Shown here one piece after another: positions 32,280 through 42,500 of a stretch of 64,000 nt of DNA. Each line of letters opens with the position of its first letter. The first letter of the stretch is position 1. The stretch covers positions 122,977-186,976 of the forward strand of contig CAJTYL010000002.1 in assembly GCA_910583855.1 (NCBI GenBank). Reading direction: 5' to 3'. The position numbers were made by a program, and so were the translations under genes. Origin of the DNA: an uncultured Christensenella sp. (GTDB lineage Bacteria; Bacillota; Clostridia; Christensenellales; Borkfalkiaceae). The notes under the pieces are model-generated. The model searched no databases, was not told where the DNA came from, and worked only from the letters and a program-made list of their open reading frames with translations.

Positions 32280-34037
32280 ATGATAAAAAAAGGCAAATTT
32301 GGGAAATTCCTTGCGCTTATCTGTTCGCTTATGGCGGGCGTAATGATTTTCTCTTTGGCAGCGTGTAACGATGACGGCGGCGAAACAAATTCGCTCAAAC
32401 TCAATAAAGACACTCTGTCCGTAGCAGTGGGCGGAACGGAGCAGTTATCCGTAACCTCTTCCACGACCGAAAATATAGAGTGGACTATAGATAAAACCTC
32501 CGTCGCAACCGTTAAAGGCAGCGGCGCTGGCAACAAGCTCTGCACCGTAACGGGCGTTGCGGAAGGTACCGCAACGGTTACCGCTAAAGCAGGCGACCAA
32601 ACGGCGACCTGCGCGGTTACCGTAACGGGGGGTACCTCACAGGGAGACGAAACCGTAACGATTAAACTCGGCGGCGAAGCAGTCGGCACCGACGCTTACA
32701 ATTTATACGGCGAAGGTGACGCGCTTACTTTCACTGCAACGGCTTCAAAGGGCAGCGCTATCACTTGGGAAAGCAGCGACCCCGCAAAAGCAACAGTATC
32801 TAATGGTAAAGTAACCGCCGTAGCTGCCGGCGACGCAACCATCACCGCAAAGGTAAGCGACAGTGTAAAAGCCACCGTCAAGGTTAAAGTTCTGGAAGGA
32901 ACTGAAATACAGTTTAACGACAATCCTGTTGAAGGCTGGTCATTCTGGGAAGGCAGCAAGTACGGCTATCCCAACGGTGACGGCGACGTAACTAAAGCGG
33001 TTAGCTATGCGGCTAATGCTGCAAGTATAACTTATACTGCAACCGAACACAGCGCAACTATTCCTTATACCGTTCAGCTTCGCTATAACAGCACGGAATA
33101 CACGGGTACCTCGCACGACGTTACTCTTACCGTCGTTGCTCCCGTTGCAGGCAAAATGCATGTTAACGGTGAGGACGTTGAAGTCGTAGTCGGCGAAAAT
33201 AAAATAACCGTTGAAGGCTTTGTAGAACAGGGCTTATACGTTCAGTTCGGTTCAAAAGCTGATAATACCATGATTATAGGTGAAAACCTTACCTTCATAT
33301 TAAAGGACATCAAGTTCAAGTCCAACGTTACGGTTGAGCTCGTTGCTCCTGAGTTTTCGGTTGCTACCGATACTAACGTTATCACCATAACCGACGAAAC
33401 CAACGACGCGGCGAACGTAGAAAAATACGAACTCGGCTTCTTTGCTGACGCAAATGCTACCGCTCCTGTTAAAATCGTAGCCGTAACTAACGGCACCGCC
33501 GTTGACGTTGCAAGCGTTGCGGGTGGCACTTACACCTTAAGAATCAGAGCGGTTAGCAACTCCGCAACGGTTCGCGGTTCGGCTTGGTCTACGGCAACGC
33601 AAAGCATTACGGTTGTGACCGATAAAACCATAATTGATAATACCACGACCGACGGTTGGTATTATTACAAGGAATGTGCGGTAGGCAACGTATATAAAGA
33701 CGCTGAGGGTGTAATTCACGTAGAAAACCTCGGTTCACAGCCCAATTCTTTCAGCTTCCAACTTATGCTTAATTTGGATAAATCCGTGACGGGTATTAAA
33801 ATGACTGTTCATTCGGAAGGCGCGGGCTGTTTGGCGTTTGGTCCTAAGTCGGGTAGCGTGAAAGAAGTTGAAGTTGCTGCTGATACCGACGTTGAAATCG
33901 ATCTTACCGGTTTGAATATTTCAGAAACGTTGGTAATTTGCTTTGCGAATAATATCAGCTCGTGGTCTGGTAGTCCACTTGCAGCTTTAAGCGGAAACAT
34001 CACCTTGAGCAATATCGAATTCACTTACGCTGACTAA
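32280..34037 (+). CDS. Big_2-domain lipoprotein, carbohydrate-binding-like
   Basis: 585 aa with a lipobox at FSLAAC (~25-30) and aaggagg 8 nt before the ATG. Two Big_2-type domains (~38-120 and ~125-205, VAVGGTEQLSVTS, ITWESSDPAKATV). The middle region (~210-360) is a beta-sandwich-like segment with VQLRYNSTEYTGTSHDVTLT and AGKMHVNGEDVEVVVGEN, reminiscent of carbohydrate-binding modules. A fibronectin-like stretch and a second sandwich (~450-585) follow. No catalytic motif is recognised. Same domain plan as the lipoprotein at 37148; both flank the membrane GH3 gene, so a glycan-capture role is inferred. Confidence 0.65.
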   Translation: MIKKGKFGKFLALICSLMAGVMIFSLAACNDDGGETNSLKLNKDTLSVAVGGTEQLSVTSSTTENIEWTIDKTSVATVKGSGAGNKLCTVTGVAEGTATVTAKAGDQTATCAVTVTGGTSQGDETVTIKLGGEAVGTDAYNLYGEGDALTFTATASKGSAITWESSDPAKATVSNGKVTAVAAGDATITAKVSDSVKATVKVKVLEGTEIQFNDNPVEGWSFWEGSKYGYPNGDGDVTKAVSYAANAASITYTATEHSATIPYTVQLRYNSTEYTGTSHDVTLTVVAPVAGKMHVNGEDVEVVVGENKITVEGFVEQGLYVQFGSKADNTMIIGENLTFILKDIKFKSNVTVELVAPEFSVATDTNVITITDETNDAANVEKYELGFFADANATAPVKIVAVTNGTAVDVASVAGGTYTLRIRAVSNSATVRGSAWSTATQSITVVTDKTIIDNTTTDGWYYYKECAVGNVYKDAEGVIHVENLGSQPNSFSFQLMLNLDKSVTGIKMTVHSEGAGCLAFGPKSGSVKEVEVAADTDVEIDLTGLNISETLVICFANNISSWSGSPLAALSGNITLSNIEFTYAD

Positions 34038-34058
34038 GATAAAATTTCCGAATAGATA

Positions 34059-34090
34059 AAACGGGGCGGCGGTCTGTCGCCGCCCCGTTT
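34059..34090 (+). terminator. Terminator after the first Big_2 lipoprotein
   Basis: Arms aaacggggcggcg 34059-34071 and cgccgccccgttt 34078-34090, followed by a T-rich run. Confidence 0.8.
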
Positions 34091-34140
34091 ACTTTTATTT
34101 TTTATTGTTTCTATTTTTAGAATAAGGAGACGAAGTATAT

Positions 34141-37100
34141 ATGTCTAATAAACATATTGACCGAATTTTCAAGAAAAGCAAAGCTAAACTGATTGCTTTA
34201 CCTGTCGTTGCGGTGATTTGCGTCGCGCTTATCGTGGTCGTCAACGTTGTGCTTAATATGTTTGCCACTATTCTTCACAGAGTATTTGCGGGCGACGGCG
34301 TAGACGTATCAGGTTCTGCGGGCGTACTTGAAGAAGCGGACAAAGTCGTTCGCAACACTGCGGAAGAAAGTATGGTTCTTTTGTATAACGAAGATAAATA
34401 TCTTCCGCAAAAGGACCTTGCAAAAGTCAACCTCTTCGGTTGGGGCGCAACCGATAACGGTTTCCTTTTAACGGGCGGCGGCAGCGGCGGCGCGACAGTG
34501 CTCGACAAGGACAGGAACGGCAACGACCGTATCAAAATTGACTTAACCGACGCCTTCACCGAAGCAGGTATCGAATACAATACCGAACTTACACAGGCTT
34601 ACGTTGAAAATACCCAAGACGGCAACTTTGACGCCGATTACCGCAAAACGGGCACGACCAACGCTTACGTTGACGAAAGCCTTAAAAACCCCGGCGCAAG
34701 CTTTTACACCGCGGACAGAATGAATCAGGCAAAGAACTATTCAAATACTGCCGTTGCTGTTATAAGCCGTTGGGGCGCGGAGAACGTAGATTCAAGCACC
34801 GCGCAGGAATTAAAATCGGTCCGCAGCTATGCAGACGGTACTTTCCTTGAATTGACGGAAGAAGAAAAGGCGATGTTCACCGCGCTTGAACAACACGGTT
34901 TTGACGTAACCGTCGTCCTCAACGTCTGCAACAATATCGAGCTCGGTTTTCTTGAAGATTACAGCTGTATAAAAGCCTGCATTTTCGCGGGTATCCCCGG
35001 TCAGTCGGGCGCTATCGCTATCCCCGAAATTATCAAGGGCACGGTTAATCCCTCGGGCAGAACGAGCGACACCCTTCCTTACGATTATCAGACTTACAAT
35101 CCCACTTACGCGAATACCGCAAAGGTTAACGGCAACCTCGTTTATCAGGAGGGCATATACTTCGGCTATAAGTGGTACGAAACTGCCGACGCCGAAAATT
35201 ACTTCGACGCAGTAGACAATAAATACGGCAAGGGCTACGACGGCGTAGTTCAATTCCCGTTCGGTTACGGTCTTTCCTACACGACCTTTGAATGGGAACC
35301 CGATTTTTCCAAAGTGTTGAATATTACCGAAAACGGAGAGTATACCGTTACGGTCAAAGTCACCAACACGGGTACGGTTGCGGGCAAGGACGTAGTTCAG
35401 CTCTACGGTCGCGCACCCTACTCGGAAGGCGGCATTGAAAAGGCGGAGAGGGTGCTTCTCGACTTTGCCAAAACTCCGCTCATCGAACCGGGCAAGTCCG
35501 AAACGGTCACCCTTTCTTTTAAAGCGTACGACTTGGCTTCTTACGACGTTAACGGCAGCGGCGGCTTCAAGCTTGAAAACGGAAATTACAGAATTTCCGT
35601 AATGAAGAACGCTCACGAGTATATGAACTCCGTACCCGTACAGGGCGATAAGGGCGACTATAAGGAAGTAAACCTCGGCAAAACTATAGAATACGCTAAC
35701 GACCCCGTAACGGGCAACGTTGTTGACAATCTGTTCACGGGCAACAACGCGTTTGCAAATTGCCCCATCGACGGCACTGCCTTAAAGGACGGCGATGGTA
35801 ATCCCGTAACTTATCTCTCCCGTAAAAACGACTTTGAAAACTTCCCCAAAACGGCGGCGGTCCGTTCGGGCAGTATACCCAACGTGGAACAGATCAAGGC
35901 GGCAAGCAAAGCGAAGTACGATCAGGCAAAGGTCAACGCGGGCGTCCAGTACGGACAAAACGCGAATATGTATCTCGTTGGCGCAAAGAATGGCGACAAT
36001 ATCGACAGGGTTTCGCTTAAAGTGTTGCAAGGCGGCGATTCTTCCGTAACCCTTGCGTTCAACAGCTTTATTCTCGAATTCCTTATGGATGATTATAATT
36101 CCGTTTTATGGGATTCCCTTTTGAATCAGGTAACCCGCGAAGAAACGAAGGAACTTATCGGCAACGCGGGCTTCCATACCGTCGCAATGTACAGCGTGGG
36201 CAAGACCTTCTGCATAGATAAGGACGGTCCCGCTGGCTTCAACAACAGCGTTGACGACGCGTTGGAAGCAAAGAGCGACCAATACACGCTTTTCTGCAGT
36301 GAATCGTTAACGGGTTGCAGCTTCAGCAAAGAAATTGCTTATTCTATTGGCGAAGCGCAGGCGAAATTAGCCGGCTCTGTAGGTTTCAAAGGCTGGTACG
36401 GTCCGGGCGTCAACCTTCACCGTTCGGTATACAATTCCCGTAACTACGAATACTACAGCGAAGACGCAGTGCTTTCGGGCAAGCTTGCCGCAAACACCAT
36501 AGCGGCAGCTTACGACAACAATATGTATTGCTACCTTAAACACTTTGCGGTAAGTGAAGCGGGCATTAATCCCAAGAACCTCCACACATGGCTTACGGAG
36601 CAGACTTTAAGGGAAACTTATCTCCGCCCGTTTGAAATTGCTGTAAAAGAAGGTAAGGCGAACGCTATAATGAGCGCGTTCAATAACGTCGGCGGCGTGC
36701 TTTCGGGTTATAACTACGCACTGCTTAACGGCGTGCTCCGCACCGAATGGGGCTTCAAGGGCAGCGTTATAACCGACTGGTTTATGCCCGGTGAAAGCTA
36801 TATGAAGGATTATGAAGCGGGCGTGCTTGCGGGTAACGACCTGTGGCTAAGCGGCACTTCGGGCGGCGCGGCAAATATCAACCTTGACGACAAGCACGTT
36901 GCGTACGCGGCGCGTCAGTCGGTTAAAAACGTGTTGTACACCTATATAGATACCAACCGGACCGCAGGAGATGTTAAGGTCAACCCCGCGCCTCACTCGT
37001 CGCTCCTCGACGCATTGTGGATAGTTGCAAATATTATACTTGCTCTCGGTATCGTTGCGTGCGTAATATTCACGGTTTTACCGTTTTTCGGCGATAAAAT

Positions 37101-37161
37101 ATTAAAATCAAAAGCAAATAGAGATATTTGTGAGGAGGAAAATAAAGATGAAGAAATCTAA
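34141..37161 (+). CDS. Membrane-anchored GH3 with reversed domain order
   Basis: This 1006-aa protein is anchored at both ends: an N-terminal transmembrane helix (~16-42, IALPVVAVICVALIVVVNVV) and a C-terminal helix (~968-992). The GH3 domains are in inverted order. The alpha/beta sandwich comes first (ESMVLLYNEDKYLPQ, VVLNVCNNIELGFLED), then the fibronectin-III-like domain (QFPFGYGLSYTTFEW ~370-480). The TIM-barrel follows (~600-930), with DGPAGFN, YGPGVNLHRSVYNSRNYEYY, YLKHFAVSEAG and the nucleophile D879 in VITDWFMPG. Reversed GH3 enzymes are known from Ruminococcus and Butyrivibrio. The substrate is probably beta-gluco-oligosaccharides outside the membrane. It overlaps the next gene by 14 nt. 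Confidence 0.88.
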   Translation: MSNKHIDRIFKKSKAKLIALPVVAVICVALIVVVNVVLNMFATILHRVFAGDGVDVSGSAGVLEEADKVVRNTAEESMVLLYNEDKYLPQKDLAKVNLFGWGATDNGFLLTGGGSGGATVLDKDRNGNDRIKIDLTDAFTEAGIEYNTELTQAYVENTQDGNFDADYRKTGTTNAYVDESLKNPGASFYTADRMNQAKNYSNTAVAVISRWGAENVDSSTAQELKSVRSYADGTFLELTEEEKAMFTALEQHGFDVTVVLNVCNNIELGFLEDYSCIKACIFAGIPGQSGAIAIPEIIKGTVNPSGRTSDTLPYDYQTYNPTYANTAKVNGNLVYQEGIYFGYKWYETADAENYFDAVDNKYGKGYDGVVQFPFGYGLSYTTFEWEPDFSKVLNITENGEYTVTVKVTNTGTVAGKDVVQLYGRAPYSEGGIEKAERVLLDFAKTPLIEPGKSETVTLSFKAYDLASYDVNGSGGFKLENGNYRISVMKNAHEYMNSVPVQGDKGDYKEVNLGKTIEYANDPVTGNVVDNLFTGNNAFANCPIDGTALKDGDGNPVTYLSRKNDFENFPKTAAVRSGSIPNVEQIKAASKAKYDQAKVNAGVQYGQNANMYLVGAKNGDNIDRVSLKVLQGGDSSVTLAFNSFILEFLMDDYNSVLWDSLLNQVTREETKELIGNAGFHTVAMYSVGKTFCIDKDGPAGFNNSVDDALEAKSDQYTLFCSESLTGCSFSKEIAYSIGEAQAKLAGSVGFKGWYGPGVNLHRSVYNSRNYEYYSEDAVLSGKLAANTIAAAYDNNMYCYLKHFAVSEAGINPKNLHTWLTEQTLRETYLRPFEIAVKEGKANAIMSAFNNVGGVLSGYNYALLNGVLRTEWGFKGSVITDWFMPGESYMKDYEAGVLAGNDLWLSGTSGGAANINLDDKHVAYAARQSVKNVLYTYIDTNRTAGDVKVNPAPHSSLLDALWIVANIILALGIVACVIFTVLPFFGDKILKSKANRDICEEENKDEEI

Positions 37162-38953
37162 AGTGGGAAAATTATTCGCGTTCGTCTGCGCTCTGCTCTC
37201 GTTCGTAATGGTTTTCTCTGTGGCAGCCTGCAATAGTGGCGACGATACGGGCAACACAGGCGGTTTAAGCCTTAACTTAACCGCTTTGACGCTTGACGTC
37301 GGCACGAAGAACTCGCCTATACTCGTCACTTCAACTGTTACCGAGGACGTCGTTTGGACTTCTTCGGACAGTAGCAAAGTGTCGGTAGAAGGCAGCGGCA
37401 ACGGCAAAAGAGCGGGTCTCGTTACCGCGCTTGCCGTGGGTGAAGCAACCGTAACCGCAACTTCGGGCGACAAGTCCGCAACCTGCACCGTCACGGTAGT
37501 TGAAGCCGAAAAAATCACTATCACCAAAGACGGCACTGCGGTTTCGTCAAACCTTACGCTCAGCGGCAAGGACGCAACCGTTCAGCTTGCGGCAAGCTCT
37601 TCAAGGGGTCACGACGTCGCTTGGGAAAGCGATAAGCCCCTTATCGCTACCGTATCCGAAAACGGCTTGGTAACGGCTGTCGCAACGAACGGTAGCGCGA
37701 ATATTCTTGCAAAATGCGCCCAGCACTCGGACGTGGTCGCAAGCGTTAAAGTAGTAGTCGGCGACGGTAAGGACGCTTCCTACGAGCTTGAAAACACCTA
37801 CTTGACGAACTCCGTTTCGGGCGAGCATCCGGGCGTATGGATGTATTGGAACGAATTCAGCAATATAACCGAAGCAACCTACGTTGAGGGCGAGGTAAGC
37901 CTCACCGCAATCAACCTTAAAGAGGGTGCAAACTGGTACAATATTCATATGCTCTACACCGCGAACGAAGCCGACAAGGACGAGGCGGGCAACGCTTTAA
38001 CGGCGGGTCAGCATTACAAAACTACCTTTGACTTAGACTCCACCATGGCGGGCAAAGTCACAGTAAACGGCTATGTGCTCGACCTTGAAAAGGGCAAGCA
38101 CACCTACACGGTATATTACGACCACTTAGATACGGCGTTCACGCTGTATTGGGGCGTAGACGGTCTGGGCAGCGACTTCGTAAACGACGAAGAGGAAAAT
38201 CAGGAAATCACGATGAAGCTTTCCAACATCAAGTGGGAAACCTCCGAGAAAGTCCAACTCAAATCTCCTACGTTTGATATTACGGATAACACGCTGACTA
38301 TTAACGATCCGAATACGGAAGGCGTCGGCAGCTACACGCTTAACCTTTACAGACCCGACGGCAAGTTCATTTTGGGTATCCCCGTCAAAGCCGGTAAAAT
38401 CGACCCTGCAACCATTCCTGTGGGAACGTTCACCGGTAAACTTATAGCTTACGCGGCAAACGCGCACTATATCGATACGCCTGAAATAACTTCCGCTAAC
38501 GCAACTATTACGGGTACGAACGAAAACTACATGTATACGATGAACCCGAGTAGCGGCAACGGCGCAGTAAAAGAACCCGGCACTTGGACTTACTATGTTT
38601 CAAGTTGGGTTATCTTTGAAGGTAAAGGCTCAATAGTCGACGATTCGGCGACGATATCCTTTAGCAATAACAAGGGTAACTGGACGGATACGCAGTTGTT
38701 CTATAAAGTCCCCGGCAAAAAGACGGGCGATACCTACAGCGTTAAGCTCCATATCGATAACGTTCCCAACGCCGGCAGAATTCAGATAGGCACGCAGGTT
38801 GTAACCCTTAAAGAGGGCAATAACGAAATTCCTCTGAGTATCACCGAAAGCGCGGGTGCGTCAATCACTATCGTATTCGGTGTATATCCCGAAGACGAGC
38901 AGCAAGAAATTCAATCGGTTGAAAACCTTAAAGTCCGCGTTGAATTAGTATAA
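37148..38953 (+). CDS. Big_2-domain lipoprotein, carbohydrate-binding-like, second paralogue
   Basis: The start MKKSKVGKLFAF has gaggagg 9 nt upstream, inside the end of the GH3 gene, so the two are translationally linked. 601 aa with lipobox FSVAAC (~24-29). Two Big_2 domains (~38-115, ~120-200, VVWTSSDSSKVSV and VAWESDKPLIATV). A beta-sandwich region with WYNIHMLYTANEADKD and AGKVTVNGYVLDLEKGKHTY (~255-340) resembles sugar-binding modules, and a comparable one recurs near the C-terminus (AGRIQIGTQVVTLKEGNNEI). No catalytic residues are recognised. Probably a surface binding partner of the membrane GH3. Confidence 0.65.
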   Translation: MKKSKVGKLFAFVCALLSFVMVFSVAACNSGDDTGNTGGLSLNLTALTLDVGTKNSPILVTSTVTEDVVWTSSDSSKVSVEGSGNGKRAGLVTALAVGEATVTATSGDKSATCTVTVVEAEKITITKDGTAVSSNLTLSGKDATVQLAASSSRGHDVAWESDKPLIATVSENGLVTAVATNGSANILAKCAQHSDVVASVKVVVGDGKDASYELENTYLTNSVSGEHPGVWMYWNEFSNITEATYVEGEVSLTAINLKEGANWYNIHMLYTANEADKDEAGNALTAGQHYKTTFDLDSTMAGKVTVNGYVLDLEKGKHTYTVYYDHLDTAFTLYWGVDGLGSDFVNDEEENQEITMKLSNIKWETSEKVQLKSPTFDITDNTLTINDPNTEGVGSYTLNLYRPDGKFILGIPVKAGKIDPATIPVGTFTGKLIAYAANAHYIDTPEITSANATITGTNENYMYTMNPSSGNGAVKEPGTWTYYVSSWVIFEGKGSIVDDSATISFSNNKGNWTDTQLFYKVPGKKTGDTYSVKLHIDNVPNAGRIQIGTQVVTLKEGNNEIPLSITESAGASITIVFGVYPEDEQQEIQSVENLKVRVELV

Positions 38954-38967
38954 ACTTAATCCCAAAC

Positions 38968-39000
38968 AAAGAAGCAAGGCTTTTTAAGCCTTGCTTCTTT
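38968..39000 (+). terminator. Terminator of the membrane GH3 operon
   Basis: Perfect 15-bp arms 38968-38982 / 38986-39000 (aaagaagcaaggctt) with a T-rich tail. Confidence 0.85.
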
Positions 39001-39008
39001 TATTTTAT

Positions 39009-39103
39009 TGTCACTCCGCGCGAGGGCGCAGCCCGCTGCTTTGCGCACATTATTGTAAAAAGTTCTTGTAATAAGGCGCAAAGTGAAACGAAGAATCTCA
39101 AGG
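39009..39103. repeat. Dispersed ~95-nt repeat, copy 2
   Basis: Near-identical to 20942-21036 over gcgagggcgcagcccgctgc to gcgcaaagtga, then gaaacgaagaatctcaa as in the shorter repeats. Confidence 0.8.
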
Positions 39104-39205
39104 AACCCGATTCCTCGCCATATTCTGTTCCCAAAAAGCGGTTAATATGCATATATGTGTCTTTTAACCGAAAAATCGCATAAAAAAACGCCCGCAAGCG
39201 GGCGC

Positions 39206-39431
39206 AAAAAAAGTACACCTATTAGTATAATAGGTGTACTTTTTACACGCTTATCATATCACTACCATATGTAAATGTCAACAAAAAATTGCTATTTTTC
39301 ATAATTTACCAATTTTATACCCCACAATTTGCGCTTTTATAACAAAGTTTGACAATGTTTGTGAATTTTTGTCAAACTGTTTTCTTTTCTGCAAAAAAAA
39401 GTACACCTATTATACTATTAGATGTATTTTT
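39206..39431. promoter_or_regulatory. Putative invertible promoter segment, locus 3 (OFF orientation)
   Basis: Sites at 39206-39244 (gtacacctattagtataata and gtgtac) and 39393-39431 are near-palindromic and mutually inverted. The promoter inside reads left: -35 ttgaca (complement of 39276-39281), 17-nt spacer, -10 tatgat (complement of 39253-39258), preceded by gtagtgata as at locus 1. Immediately left, gcgcccgcttgcgggcg plus a T run (read leftward, 39187-39212) is a good terminator for the OFF transcript. The rest of the segment (39282-39392) has a tttgaca/tgtcaaa inverted pair and no gene. Confidence 0.75.
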
Positions 39432-39539
39432 CGGAACGCATAAAAGTGCGTTATACCCCCTGATATGTGGCGGATACCGCACTTTTTGCAAATCAAATGT
39501 AATTTTCTAACAGTTTACTGCAATTCAAGGAGTAAAAGT

Positions 39540-42500
39540 ATGAAGAATTATAAAAATAAAACAATTTTTAAACCTATAACTCTGGCAATGCTGATTGCCG
39601 CCCTGATATGTGCCGTTTTAGCTATGGTTACATATTTATTTGTTGCTAATAACGATAATGTGCCTAATGTAGAAAGCGGCGCAAAAATCGAAGCTCCGGA
39701 ATTGAGCGCTAAATCAACGGCGACGGGAGAACCTAGGTTTGATTTTCCTACCTCGGTTACAGTGGGTACTTCTTATTATTACTATAGAGGTATAAATACT
39801 TCCTTTACAATAAGTGGAATAGATTCATCCGATTATGAAATAACCGGTGGCGGCTATGACGGTATGCATGGTTCATCTACGGGTGCGTCAATTCAGTATG
39901 CTTATTTCAAGATTACAAGTACATATCAGCAACAATTTACAGTAACGGGAACGCAAGACGGCGTAACAAAAAGTCAGATTGTTAATGTTGTTGGATATAA
40001 TACCTCGACGCCGTCAACTGAAATAAAATTTGATTTCCCGAGTACTGTTACCGTTGGGGAAAAATGTTATGTATCTATAACAAACGGCGCAAGTTTTAGT
40101 ATAGTCGGAATAAGCAGTAGCGACTATGTGGTAGAATACTATGCCAATAACGGTCCTCACGGAAGTCAGGATTTGGCTACGACGTTGTATTATTACGTAA
40201 CTATTAATAATGCCGGAAGCGGACATTTACAAGCTGTGGCAACAATGAGCGGCGCAAAGACCGTGACGAAATCTTTTTTAGTTAAGGGCGATGTAAAATC
40301 GGGTTTCAGTGTAAGTGCATACGGTGGCTATACGCCTGTTGTCGGTTCAACCGCGGCATTAATAATTAATACTACGTCATCGGGCTGCGATTGCGATGTT
40401 GAGTTTGCAGGGCTTAATACGGATCCGAGCAATTCAGGCGCTGTTACAACGGGTAGTTTTATTAGGAACCCTTCTTGGGGCAATAATTATGTGTTGTCTG
40501 TAACTCCGACAAGAGCCGGTATTTTCAATTTTCAAATTCAACTAAGAATTCCCAATCATTCGAATTCGATACGATACTCTGAAACAATAAATTGGACAAT
40601 AGGGAAAGGCAACCAAACTCCTACGATAAGCGGTGGCTCCTCTGTCGCATATGGTAATACGTTGACGCTAACCGGCAGTGGCAAGGGCACGCTTTCTTGG
40701 AGTTCGTCGGATACTTCTGTTGCAACGATAAATTCCTCGGGCGTATTGACTCCTAAAAAGTTGGGTACCGTAACAATAACTTTAAGCGCTGCGGGTAATA
40801 GTGATTACTATTCCGGTACCGCGACCAAAAAGATTACGGTCAATAAAGGAAATCTCAATTTAGGTTTATCGTATTCTACCGTAACTTACGGCAGTAACTC
40901 CGCGGCTCCTACGGTAACGGGCAACAGCGGTGGAGGAACGCTAAGTTATTCCGTTGCGGCCGGTACAGGCGGAGCAACGATTAACGCTTCAACCGGTGTG
41001 CTTACACCCACAAAAGCAGGTACGGTAAAGGTAACCGTATCAAGTACTGCAACTACCAACTATAATGCCGGCAGTAAAGAAATAACCGTAACTATACAGC
41101 GCAAGGCGATAGCAATTCCCACGCTTGCAACGGGTAGCGGAGTACATAACGGCGCAACCGCAAGCAATCAAACGGGTACGACTACCTATAACGGCGGCGC
41201 GCAACACTTTACGATAAGTTCAACTACAAACATAACTTTCGGCACGCCTACGACGGGCGCGACCCGCAGCGGCACGGACTTCTATGCAACCAACGCGGGG
41301 ACTTACACCGTTTCAATGACGATAGACGGCAACAAGTATTGTTGGGGGTCTACTAACGGCGGCACGGACACAGACGAAAAATCTTTGACGTTAAAAATAA
41401 ACGCCCGCGATATTTCCAACGCGACGTTCGGAACGATAGACACGCAGTATTACAACAAAGGCGCGGCGATAACGCCCACGCCGACTATCACCGATACGAA
41501 TATAAGCAAAACGCTTGTAGACGGTACCGATTTTACGTTCAGTTATTCAGACAATATAAACGCCGGCACTGCAACGATTACAATTACGGGCAAAGGCAAT
41601 TATACGGGCACCAAGTCCACGACGTTTACTATAAGCGGGTCTTTGTTGTCCAACGCGACGATAGGCGAAATAACGAGCCAAACCTACGACGGAACGGAAA
41701 AGAAGCCCACGGCAACAGTAACGTTGGACGGCGTTACTCTTTCAAGCGAAACGGACTTTACTTTTAGTTGGTCTAATAACGTTAACGCCGGCGAAGCAAC
41801 CCTTACTATAACGGGTAAGGGCAACTATGCGGGGACGAACAGTAAAACGTTTACCATAAGCGCACGCGATATTTCAAACGCAACGGCTTCGGAAATAGCT
41901 GCGCAAGGCTATACGGCAAGCGCAAAAACTCCGTTGCCTGCTTTGAGCGATTTATCCCGAACGCTGATTAAAGACGCGGATTATACGTTAAAATATGCGG
42001 ATAACGTTAATGTCGGCACGGCTAAAATAATTATTACGGGCATTGGTAACTATTCGGGTACCAAGGAAGTAACGTTCACGATAACCGCCCGCAGTATATC
42101 GGGTGTAACCGTTGCGGCAATACCTGCGCAATCGTACACGGGCAGCGCGATAGAACCTTTACCCGAAATTACCGACCTGACGATTACGCTCGTAATCGGT
42201 ACGGACTTTACCGTCGCGTATTTGAATAACGTAGACGTAGGTACGGCAACCTTGATTTTAACGGGTATGGGAAACTATACCGGCACGAAGGAGATAAGCT
42301 TCTCTATTCAGCCGCCCACGCTTGCCGATGCAACCGTAACGATTTCCGAAACCTCGTTTACATACGACGGCAGTGCAAAAGAGCCGCGAGTAACGCTTGT
42401 TCAAATAGGCGATTTAACTTTAAGAGCGGGCTCCGACTTCACGGTAAGCTATTCCGCTAACGTAAACGCGGGCACGGCAAAAGTTATAGTTACGGGCGCG

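Noticed and set aside
39234..39443. 69-aa frame inside invertible segment 3
   Set aside because: Lies across both inverted sites and the promoter; composition is that of AT-rich non-coding DNA.
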